NCBI GenBank assembly: GCA_001584585.1
Contig: LSYV01000073.1
Coordinates: 299,458-363,457 of the forward strand
Source: Gonium pectorale
Lineage: Eukaryota; Chlorophyta; Chlorophyceae; Chlamydomonadales; Volvocaceae
DNA length: 64,000 bases
Direction: 5' to 3'
The translations under genes and the position numbers were made by a program. Positions 54,451 through 64,000 of this stretch are shown here, piece by piece; positions within the stretch are counted from its first letter, which is position 1; every line of letters begins with the position of its first letter. The notes under the pieces were generated by a model that saw only the letters and a program-made list of their open reading frames with translations, had not been told where the DNA came from and searched no databases.

Positions 54451-57400
54451 CTGTCCAAACGTCAGCGAGTCAGTAAGCACGCGACCCCATGCAGGGTGCA
54501 TTCACCTGACACCTTACCTTGTCTCGTAGCCGTACGTACATCTCAGGCAGGTGAATGACGTTCAACTGTGTCAAACCTGTTAGTTCAAAGATTGCTTGCT
54601 CCAGTTTCGGAATGCCATTTCCCGTCTTGCTAGATAGGCAAAGGCATTGTCCTGTGGGAAGGCCCTCTATGCTGACAGGGTTCTTGTAGCCACGCAGGGC
54701 ACTTGCGGGCGGCTGCACACCCGTATAACCGTCATCTGCACGCAAGCACACACATTGACGATAAAAAATGAACATGGGGGGGTGCTGCCATTTATACATT
54801 CTTGACAAGCGACCATGCACGCACAAGACCGCACCTTCCCACGCCCCGACCACCATGTTGCGGGCTCCTGGCGCCAGTGTCTGGACACGGTGAAGGTATG
54901 CGTCCACTTTGGCCGCCTGGCCATCGTCCCGTGAGTTGTAGACGGTGATGTACACTGCCTCCGGTGACATGAAGACAGCATGTGTAGACTCGAATCCGTG
55001 CTGTTGAATGAAAGGTGCAGTATTGTCACTATGAAGCCATGACTGACGCATTTGAAGCATTTCCCCACGGAAAGCACAGACTGCTGCATTCCTTGGGGAG
55101 CTCTACGATTCACTGAGAGGCACCCTGGGCACTGGTTGTGGGGCTGAGCAGCTAGCCTGTTCCAGCCCGTCATAGCACCGCCGTGCATGTCCCTCGGGCA
55201 CCGCCGTGCCACCATGAGTGCACACCAACACCACCAACCCACTGCTGCAAGCCGCTCAGACTTGCAATGCGCTTGCGGCCTGAGAGTTGTATGATATGAA
55301 CTTGCGGCTAGCCGCAGTGAGGCATGGCGTTGAGGCGACTAACGCCGCCTGCACTGCTGGGAGATGGGCAGCACGGGCACCAGCCACCACCCCTCACACG
55401 GATATTACTGTACAAGGCCCTGGAGATGCCCCACCAACTGGGAGCCCTGTGCCGCTGGTTCGCTGGCCCCCTCTATCTCGAGCGGACAAGCACTTCGTTG
55501 CACCTTTGGGCAGAGCCGCACCTGGAGATAGAGCGTACCTACCTCGCTCGGAGGCGCCCCACCCCCACCCCCACCCTCTGCCTAGCTGCCTCCATCTCCT
55601 CGTCCGGATACTGAACAGATCTAAAACACATGCGCACCTGGCCTCCGAGGTCCCATATGCTGAGCAGTGTGGGCAGCTGCGTATCGTCCCATTCCAGCTC
55701 CCATTCATGAACCTGCAGGTTGTCCGTCGCCTGGATGTCTGCCGTGTATTCATTGTGCACGAGCCGGTGGGCGAGGGTTGTCTTCCCAGCAGAACCAGGG
55801 CCAACCAGCACGACCTTGCTCCATGGTGCGACCTGGCAGTTGGGAGGTGAATGCAGGAACACTCTTTTTCATGCTGGTGAAGGGGCATGCTGCGTGTGAC
55901 CAGTAGTGTTCAAACTTTTCACAGAAGCTTGGGAGAGGGATGAGTTGCTTGATGTCCATGCAGGTCATGATTGGCATGTGGCGGCTTGACATGCAATTAC
56001 ATAATGTGCAATGGTAAAGAGGTGATCGGCGCTGTGTGCCACAACCGCTTTCACTTCTCACCGTAACCGCGGTGGCCATGTCGGCAGCGTGCGTAAGCAG
56101 CAGCTTCGCAAGCCATTCGAAGCCCTTGGCCCGTGCATAGTCCAGGGGGGTCTTACCGTCCTGGTTAAAAGCTCGAAATGGGGCGGAGTGGATTGCGGCC
56201 GCTCATCAAGACGTGCAAGTGCAGCTCTTCTGGTCCTGTCTCCCAAAATAAATGAAAGAATACACAAGGCCTAACACCTGCGCCTGCTTCAGGAGGAGGC
56301 ACGCATATATCATGTGATGGGAACCGCACCACCGGGGCTCTTTTGACTAAAACGGCTATTCAACCGGCCATGGTGGCAATCCAAAGTGCCCGATGTGGGT
56401 TCGGGGCTGTCCGGTAGTTACAAGGCCTCCTCACTCCTAAAATAAAACCCGTGAGGCTGGCGCTCTGTTGCCTGGTACATGTCTGCCTCTTCCAGGATCC
56501 AGGTGCCCCCAGGTGCAATTGACAAGCGGTCAGATGCAATGGTGCATACACATAGACTCACCGTGGACGTGGTCTTGTGATCAGCACCGGCCTGCAGCAG
56601 TAGCTTCACGACATCCCGGTGGCATCCCTGGCACGCTGCGTGCAGAGGCGTCAGGCCCTGTTGCAACGCCGTCGGTGAGGAGGGGAGTTTTGATTTATAT
56701 GATGGTCGAGGAGATCTTTCAGGGAGTCAGCAAGGCAAACCTTCCTGCGCACCCTGAACTTAGTAACAACACTGTGTTGGAACGTATTTATATCAGTCCA
56801 GAACCGTGCTGTGAAGTGTCAAGAGATTTGAAAACATACTCCAGCTAGTTTGCTCATGTTGAATGTTGTGGGGTTCTAGGGTTGAAACGCCCGGATCTAC
56901 AGAAGAATCCATATTCACACAACCTTGTACTCACATCGTTGTTCCTGGCCTCCAACGGGGCGCCAGCTCGCAGGAGCACCTCCACAAGGCCCGTCTGGCC
57001 AGCACGGCTCGCAGTGTGCAGGGGCGTGTTGCCGTCCTGCAAACAACAACAACTTCAACACCAACAACACACACGGCACATAAACGCAAATTCAGGAAGT
57101 CCCAGGGTATGCTCCTCACCTTATCCGGATGAGTTAGTGAGGCCCCGTTCCTGATCAGGAGCTCTGCAACGTCCACGTCACCTCCGATACAGGCAACATG
57201 AAGAGGGGTGTGGTCCTCCTGCGGCACAAACAATCGCATAGTAGGCAAGGAACGACTCAATAAAATTCATAGCGCAAGAAAAAAAAGTAGGTGAATGGGC
57301 ACACAATACCACCAGCAGCTACGGCTAAACAACCTGTAGTTGGCTAAACAAGTTGGGTTGGTGGCAAGCCGTGTTTGAATAAATTGTGGTCACAAATAAA

Positions 57401-60400
57401 GGACGTGGGTTATTATCACGCAAAGAGCAAGGGCTTGAGCAGTTACTGGGACTGCGTGCTGGGACAAGTACTGCCCTCGGTCGGGCGCCCCACCTGCAGA
57501 GCAAAGACAAGTCCTGCCGACCCCATCCAGGCTCATGCCCACAGCGGATAGGGTGTGACAGGGTATAGCTGAGTATCATCAGTTGAGACTAAGCCCGTCT
57601 CAAAACATAATACGCCGGCTGACGATGATCCGCATTTGCAACTAATGTCCCTAATGCCTACCCGCCCAGGTGCACTGCCCCTAAACATTAGGGTGGTCCT
57701 TGTTGCCCATAGTCATCGTTTTCAACATCAATACTTGTGATTCCTCTTAGCCACTTGAAGGGAAAAAAACAAACAGAGTACGTGATGCGTAAGGTGTGAA
57801 ACCCCCCAGCCCGTTACACATACAACCCCCCGCCAGCAGGCCACTGCGCACATTGTCCAACGCCTCCATGTCTGCACCCCTGTCCAGCAGCAGCCTGACC
57901 ACGTCCAGATGGCCCCCTCCAGCGGCCTCGTGCAGCGGAGTGCTTCCGTCCTGTCATGGGGGTTGGGGGGGGGGGGGGTACACACGCATTGGGAGGGGGG
58001 CTACCTCAGTCTGTGGGCGATGCTGTTGAAAGGCGGATAGAGCACTGTACCGCAGACGGGTCCAAACCAGAGCAGCGGGCCCAGGTTTAATATGACCCAT
58101 AGAGCGTCTTGGTATTGTTAGCCTGCGGACATCCTTTAAATGGATCATGCATAGTCTAGAAGATTTCCCTCACACTTTCGCTAGCCCTAGGTGAAACGGT
58201 AATGTACGGACCCCCCAGCCCCTCCCCCTCCCCCCTCCATCCACACCCTTCGTCTGTGAACCCTATAGCGCATACGGAGCGTGCTGCACTGCGGCAAGTG
58301 GGCCGGTCACGAACTGTAGGAGTGCTCTGCGGCAACTAGAACCCCCGCCAGCAGACCACTTCACACCTCGTCCACCGCCTCCATGTTTGCACCGTTTTTC
58401 AGCAGCAGCTCGACCACTTTCAGACGGCCCCAACGAGCGGCCCATTGTAACGGGGTTCGTCCACCCTGTCCCGGGAGGGCGGGGTGTTGCACACGCAGTA
58501 GACGGGAGGGGGGACTACCTCAGTCTGTGGGCGGGCTGCTGCCGATTGGCTGGTAGAACACCGTTTTTCAGATAGATGGGTCCAACCATAGCAGCGGACC
58601 ATTGCTTGTGAAAGTACTGGAGTGAAGGAATGAACAACCCGGCATACATGGAAGGCAGTAGAAGACAGGGGATGGATTGTGCTTGACGTGACGGCCAACC
58701 TGGAGGTGGCTAACATGCCGCCGCGGGATTGCATTTGTATGGGTGGCACCCCCACGTCTTATACTTGATTTATACACCACCCTGCACCCACAACAAACTA
58801 GCTAAGGGGGGCGGGCGTCTGCCCGAGCCAGATGCTCTTCCCCCATGTTCCGCAATCCCCAACATCGGCCCAACCCTGCCAGAAACCGTATCCACCCGTC
58901 GTATCAAGTCCAGCAGGAAGGTTCAGCCCGGCGCCAGGCAGGCGATATGCAAAGGACATGAAGGCGCCTGGATACAGGAAAATCGACATGTGCCCCCTAA
59001 TGTGTTGCGAACGCAAATCCAAGTAAGTGACTGTTGGAGAGACGAGGTGATGGCCCGGTACAGTGGGGTGGTGTAGACTCCCAGGGCATTCACTACACAC
59101 CTCGCCCGCTGCCTCCTTGTTGGCGCTCTTTTCCAGCAGCAGGCTGATTATTTCCAGATGGCCCACGTCCGCTGCCACGTGCAGGGGAGTGCTTCCAGCC
59201 TGTTCCGGGGCGGGGGGCGGAGGGTATTTATCACACAATTTGTGGGGGAGGGGGCCTGGGGGAGGGATACTTCAGTCTGTTGTCGAGCTGCTGCTGATAG
59301 GCGGATAGAGCACTGTACTGCAGACCAGGTCCAAACCAGAGCAGCGCCCATGGCTTGCGGAGGTGCTGGAGGTAAGGAATGAACAACCCGGCACAGAAAG
59401 CAGTGGAAGACAGGGGATGGGTATAACTTGACGCGAAGGCCGACCTGGAGGGGGCTAACACGCCGCTGGCGGGTGGCATGCATACATGTGCAGCACGGCC
59501 ATCCCTCATGCCGAACGGTGCTTTGACAGCAGCCGTATGTCTACTTGAAGGAGGGCAGAAGAACAGCAACCGGTGGCTCGATGTACGGACTCCCCATCCC
59601 ATCCCTCTTCCCCCATCCACACCCTTGGCTTGGTCCGTTACGCTTATAGTGCATATGGGGCGAGCTACACAGCGGCAAGGGGGTGCAAGGGCCGTCACGA
59701 ACTGTAGGAGTGCACTGCGGCAACCAGAACCCACGCCCGCAAGCAGACCAGTTCGCACCTTGCCAACCGCCTCCATGTCTGCACCCCTTTCCAGCAGCAG
59801 CCTGACCACTTCCAGACGTCCCCTGCCAACGGCGTCATGCAACGGGGTTCGTCCACCCTATCCTCGGGAGGGGGGTGTAACACATACGATTCGGGGGGGG
59901 GGAGGCTACCTCAGTTTGTGGGCGAGCTGCTGCCTATTGGCCGGTAGAGCACTGTACCGACGACAGGTCCAAACCCAAGCAGCGTACTATGGCTTGCGAA
60001 GGTGCTGGAGGTAAGGAATGAACATCTCGGCCCGGAAAGCAGTAGCAGTAGGGTAAAGCTGTGGACGGGTATAAGTTGACTCGACGGCCGACCTGGAGGG
60101 GAGTAAGACACTCATGCAGGACGGCATGCATGGCTGACAGGGGGCGACGGCGGCGGGGCGAGGGGAGGTGGAGGGGAAATGGGAGATGACGTGAAAGGGA
60201 AGCCACGAAGTACAGGAGTGCACTGCGGCGACCAACGCCCCCGCTAGCAGCAGACCACTTCGCACCACTTTCGTTGCCTCCATGGTTGCACCCCTGTCCA
60301 GCAGCAGCCTGACCACTTCCAGATGGCCTCCGACAGAGGCCCAATGCAGCAGAGTTCGTTCACCCTGTCCCGGGTGGGGGGAGAAACACACAGTGGAAGG

Positions 60401-63400
60401 GAGGGGGGCTACTTCGGTCTGTGTGCGAGCTGCTGCCAATTGGCGGGTGTGTACACCCGGCATGACACGGACGAGGATTAAGGAGGTGGTCCGTCCAGGC
60501 AGCCGTGGCTGCCCATGGGTACCACCACCAAGAGTGTGTGTGTGTGTGTGGGGGGGGTGGTTCGCGCTGGGATGTCTGGTAGTTTCCGGGGCCCCGTTTG
60601 TGTTACCCCTGGACGAGGTTTCTACAGCCGGTGGGGCCCCGACCCTGGCGGAGCTGGCGGTTAGTTTGGAGCAGCCGGTGGAGCCCCAACCCTCATTGGA
60701 TGAGGGTGTTGATTACTCTCAGCCAATGTACATTGGCTTCCGGTGGAGGATGCAGCAGTGTTCAGTAGTGGGGCTCAGGCTCCAGAGCATCCCGCCGGCC
60801 TACCCTATCCTCGCAACCGCTTGTGATGTGTATTGCACTTTCCAGCCTTCGGCCCTAAGAAGGGTAAGGAGTTCATAGCGTTATTCCATCTTTTCATCTT
60901 GTATCATTTCATGGCGTGTGTCGGAACAGTCTCCAACCTCAAAGAAACGTGGAGCTTATATGGATCGCGCTTGGCCATTTGGGGTAGCAGCCAGTCAGGG
61001 AGTCTATCTCCATCGACGTAGTCGGGTGCGTTCTCCCTCGAGCAGGCGTCCATGATCATGTAACAGCCACCATGGCCTCCTGTCTACAGTGCACTGACAA
61101 TCCTTTGCACACTGCCGTTGTGTCGAGCAATGGATAGGGCCTTCACTCGGGATTATGGCAGCCTCCGAGTGCACAGGTGCCGCTATCGTGAAGGCCATAG
61201 TGACCGCAATTACCATTGCTCGCATCGTCAGCAGCTGTGCTGCCATGCCTCCCTAGCCTCAGTGGTCTCTTAAACCGTGCTGCTGCCCGCTCTGCGTTCC
61301 AGATTTCACCCCATCGGTGTTTGAATGAATGCGCACCGAGCCTCAGCCTCAGGGTATACAGCTGTTGCTGAGAAGCGGGGTGCCACACTGCTTGGCCAGG
61401 CCAGGGGCAGTGTCGGCCCATGCCTGGGTAAACGCTGTGTCGTTTGTCCGCCCCGATAGGACCCATAGGTCAAGTGCGCGTTTTAAGCCCTTGTTTAAAT
61501 CGTTAACGTAGTGCTGGTCTTCACCCTTTGTGCGGGCCCAATATATAGATGGCGGCAAACGGGTCGGCAGGTAGGGTCTTGGTTCTGTTGCCCATTGCCC
61601 CACCTCTCACGATGAGTCTAGCCGCCTTGTCTACAATATTTTGTCATTGGGTGCGTTACAAGGGTATGGGGTGACCTTGTGGAAAGTTTTCCGGTCGCCA
61701 TGTGAGGCTTGATGTTCAGGCAGGCGCGCAATCGTGGCAAAAATTTCTCGTGTTTACTGACGGAGTTTTCACGGTTCAAGGATGACCCGTCTGATGACGT
61801 ATACACTGATGAGGGAGTCTGTAAAGATTTGAACTCGACAGTGTTTGCCCAATGCGGTCTTTATAGCCGAGCTCTCAAAGCTTAGGATTGTGGCAAGAGG
61901 TGTGTTTTGGGCCAAGCACTGGATGGTGCGGTCAATCCATGGGCTCTTTTGGGCCCTGCGCCTCTGCACCTGGGTGTTCGGCCGTAACATGGTCTTCGAC
62001 AGTCACGAAGCCTTTTTGTCTCTCTCGCGGTTTATGGGTCAACCGTCGCTACAGCCATGCACATCAGCATCCACAGCACACCACTTCGTACCTGGCCCAC
62101 CGCCTCCATTTTTGCACCCCTGTCTAGCAGCAACCTGACCACTTCCAGATGGCCCCAGCGAGCGGCCCAGTGTAACGGTGTTCGTCCATCCTGTCCCGGG
62201 CGGGCGGGGTGTTGCACACACAGTAGACGGGAGGGGGGACTACCTCAGTCTGTTGGCGAGCTGCTGCCAATTTGCAGGTAGAACACCGTTTCGCAGACGG
62301 GTCCCAACCAGAGCAGCGAACCATGGCTTTCAAAGGTACTGGATGGAGGTGTGGAATGAACAACCCGGCACTGAAGGCAGTAGAAGACAGGGGATGGGTT
62401 GTGCTTGCTTGACATAACGGCCAACCTGGAGGGGCCTAACACGCCGCTGCGGGATTGCATCTAGTATGGGTGGCCCGGCTTCTGCCGGTGACGACACTCA
62501 CACAGATATGCTTAGGGTTAGGCAGTCGAGTTGCACAGGACCCCCCACGTCTTATACTTGATACATACACCACCTTGTACCCACAACAAACTAGCTAGGG
62601 GGGGCGGGCGTCTGCCCGAGCCAGATGCTCTTCCCCCATGTTCCGCAATCCCCAACATCGGCCCAACCCTGCCAGAAACCGTATCCACCCGGCGTATCAA
62701 GTCCAGCAGGAAGGTTAAGCCCGGCGCCAGGCAGGCGATATGCAAAGGACATGAAGTTGTCTGGACAGGCTTGGCTAAATAACGGCACGAGGCTGTGGAC
62801 GGCAAGGGTGTGGGGGGATGAGGCAGCCGTGGGTGTTGAGGCTGCGGAGCGAAATGGGGAGGAGGCAGGTGTGGGCAGAAATAGGGTCGGCGGTGGCTTA
62901 AGGAAAAGTGATGGCGGACAGACAGGGGGCGACGGCGGGGCGGTAGAGAGGAGAAGGGAAATAACATGGGGCGGAGGCGTGGGGGGGGAGGAGGCATCGT
63001 CAGGAGAGAGGGCGGTGCAGGGAACATAAAGGGGCGGTGGCGGGCGGGGGAGGGCAGCTGGATGAACCTGAGAATCTGCCCTCTTAACGGAGAAGCCTCC
63101 GTTCGTTGTGGTCATACCAGCAGCGGTATCTCAAATTATTCCCTAGCTTGCCTGCTGAACAGCAGGGGACACAGCGGCCACCCCTCATGCCGAACGGTGC
63201 TTTGACAGCAGCCGTACGACAGCTGGAAGGAGGATAGGAGAACCGCAACCGGTGGCATGATGTGCGGACTCCCCAGCGCATCCTTCCCCCCATCCATACC
63301 CGTTACACCTATAGCGCATATGGGGCCAGCTGCACTGCGGCAACAAGAACCCCCACCAGCAGACCACTTCGCACCTCGTCCACCGCCTCCTTGTTTGCAC

Positions 63401-63473
63401 CGTTTTCCAGCAGCAGCTTGACAACGTCCAGATGGCCCATGTCAGCTGCAACGTGCAGAGGAGTGCTTCCGTC
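50890..63473 (-). CDS. ANK-Roc-COR (ROCO-family) gene 3, 5' end open
   Basis: Third paralogue, minus strand, about 1,188 codons over the exons seen. ANK exons (descending): 63473-63375, 62190-62092, 60364-60266, 59857-59759, 59199-59101, 58465-58367, 57950-57852, 57218-57120, 57036-56935, 56657-56562, 56160-56062. Roc: 55832-55638, 55000-54835, 54735-54518. COR: 54450-54127, 54065-53898, 53309-53103. C-terminal: 52971-52858, 52463-52350, 52260-51610, 51352-51180, 51037-50890 (TGA complement at 50890-50892). All phases join and no stop interrupts any exon, so this is the most complete 3' half of the family. No start exon is visible before 63473; the gene may continue beyond the window. Confidence 0.85.
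54518..55832 (-). CDS. Gene 3, Roc GTPase exons
   Basis: Exon 55832-55638 has P-loop GPGSAGKTT and ends on DLGGQ. Exon 55000-54835 has THAVFMSPEAVYITVYN and ends VVGAWE. Exon 54735-54518 completes the G4 Asp (A-W-E-D), carries SSKT and ends YVRLRDK. Phases 0, 1, 0 as in gene 1. The G4 Trp is shared with gene 1, so the departure from T-K/H-x-D is ancestral to at least these two copies. Confidence 0.85.
56062..63473 (-). CDS. Gene 3, eleven single-repeat ANK exons
   Basis: Seven distal exons of exactly 99 nt form their own cassette family (TPLH.AA..GHLEVVRLLLDRGA.MEA framework), distinct from the gene 1 array. The exons at 62092 and 58367 are close relatives (both WAARWG), and their flanking introns share several hundred bases. 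Four proximal exons (57120, 56935, 56562, 56062) match gene 1 exons 15549, 15720, 16038 and 17021. Counterparts of gene 1 exons 14218-15394 are missing between 57950 and 57218, and the orphan block at 45863-47019 holds exactly those four. Confidence 0.8.
58740..58975. repeat. Duplicated intron block, copy A
   Basis: About 230 bp nearly identical to 62537-62765, including CACGTCTTATACTTGAT and GCCCGAGCCAGATGCTCTTC. On the minus strand it contains a smooth ORF (FMSFAYRLPGAGLNLPAG..) also present in copy B, but no splice sites tie it to gene 3. It follows ANK exon 58367-58465 as copy B follows exon 62092-62190, showing duplication of a whole exon-intron unit. Confidence 0.75.
60455..62040 (-). 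mobile_element. L1-like LINE remnant with RNase H, in a gene 3 intron
   Basis: On the minus strand, from 61990 down: HCRVQIFTDSLISVYVIRR (RNase H TDSL motif), then HKVTPYPCNAPNDKI near 61640 (decayed HKV..H.G..GND motif). A further coding-like stretch (SIYWARTKGEDQHYVNDLN and AFTQAWADTAPGLAKQC) runs over 61590-61350. Frameshifts and stops interrupt it. The shared end block CGGCATGACACGGACGAGG is at 60460. It separates ANK exons 60266-60364 and 62092-62190. Confidence 0.55.
62537..62765. repeat. Duplicated intron block, copy B
   Basis: Partner of 58740-58975. Similarity also covers 62200-62470 against 58475-58740, so the duplicated unit is at least 600 bp. Confidence 0.75.
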
Positions 63474-63779
63474 CTGTATGTCACATGCATGGGTTGTAGG
63501 GGTTGTTAGCCCAGGGGGGGAAGGACGTCCGGCTGAAGGCCCTACCGCCTATTGTTCTGACGCACATTGTTCTGTCGCATACAGCCTGCAGGAATACAAC
63601 GGGGCCTTACTTGGCGGGAGTCCCGGGGCACTACAGTGTTGTACGAATGTGACCAGTACAACACATGGTGCCAGGCTGGGACTGGGCCCGCCAAACCCGG
63701 CTGCCCCCACCTTGTCCCTACCAAAGCAAAGGCAGTACGGCTAACAACGCCATTCAGGCCAACAACACGCCACAATTCT
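63474..63779. other. Upstream side of the first visible gene 3 exon
   Basis: Intron or 5' flank of gene 3. No exon with ANK or start features was recognised on the minus strand. Confidence 0.4.
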
Positions 63780-64000
63780 TAAGCATCAGCTGATCAGCCC
63801 CACATTCTGTACGACATCTCTCTGGGTGAGGCCCCAATTAGGAACTCTTGCGTCCGTCTGTTTAAGACAGTGGCAATAAAGAATGGCGTACCCAATAGCA
63901 GTGGTGGGGGCAAGCTGGGCTGTGGGATCCTTGCACCTGATATTTATTCTAACAGTGCAGCATAACGCGGGCATGAATTAAGTAGGTTATCCGTCCAGGC
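63780..64000 (+). mobile_element. RNase H-like retroelement fragment at the right edge
   Basis: Plus-strand frame VAIKNGVPNSSGGGKLGCGI resembles the start of the RNase H domain of algal L1 elements (a G-rich stretch, then LGxGI). A TAA follows SNSAA. The last 28 bases share ATTAAG..GG..TCCGTCCAGGC with the element end at 60480. It is cut by the window edge. Confidence 0.35.

Noticed and set aside
58798..59238. Minus-strand ORF joining an ANK exon with FMSFAYRLPGAGLNLPAG
   Set aside because: The ANK part is real, but the second part follows the GTGTGT donor and belongs to a repeated intron block also present near 62.6 kb. No acceptor links it in frame.
1..64000. CRISPR array, bacterial operon or tRNA/rRNA genes
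   Set aside because: The regular spacing of the 99-nt units is that of coding exons with introns, not repeat-spacer. No cloverleaf or rRNA core sequence was recognised by eye.

Overview
The window is eukaryotic nuclear DNA. Genes are split into many short exons with GT-AG introns (usually ending TGCAG), and the introns are full of retroelement debris. The ABC transporter resembles the plant ABCG24/28 type, and the mix of GC-rich introns, DIRS-like and L1-like elements fits an alga. I favour a green alga (Chlorophyta), but a brown alga cannot be excluded. No rRNA, tRNA, CRISPR or bacterial-style operon was seen.

Layout. (1) 630-22113, + strand: a giant gene, 5' end open, encoding ankyrin (ANK) repeats followed by Roc and COR domains (ANK-ROCO). 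Each ANK repeat has its own exon, and 21 of the first exons form an array of near-identical 99-nt, phase-0 cassettes. (2) 23.8-26.0 kb: a decayed DIRS-like element with RNase H and tyrosine-recombinase remnants, then a GC-rich minisatellite. (3) 27177-37456, +: an ABCG transporter with a signal peptide, a Cys-rich ectodomain, an ATPase domain and a C-terminal membrane domain. (4) 37.6-45.0 kb, +: a second ANK-ROCO gene, broken in its last large exon. (5) 45.4-49.8 kb: rearranged debris. It holds four orphan minus-strand ANK exons, inverted pieces of the array intron, LINE tails and a palindrome-rich patch. (6) 50890-63473, - strand: a third ANK-ROCO gene with an intact 3' half and its 5' end open at the window edge.

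How the genes may work. ROCO proteins are large GTPases in which the Roc G-domain signals through a COR dimerisation domain, with an N-terminal repeat solenoid giving specificity. In gene 1 the solenoid is built from exchangeable one-exon cassettes. The framework residues are almost constant, while repeat positions 1, 3, 11 and 12 vary; these are the ANK positions known to contact ligands. No stop occurs in any of its 29 ANK exons, and the two length changes in the array are multiples of three. This resembles the one-repeat-per-exon LRR-ROCO loci of brown algae, proposed as rapidly evolving recognition receptors. That role is an inference here. The sequence directly shows the cassettes, the phases and the variable positions.

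Exon limits were read by hand from splice consensus, frame continuity and comparison among the three paralogues, so single boundaries may be off. No transcript evidence was available.
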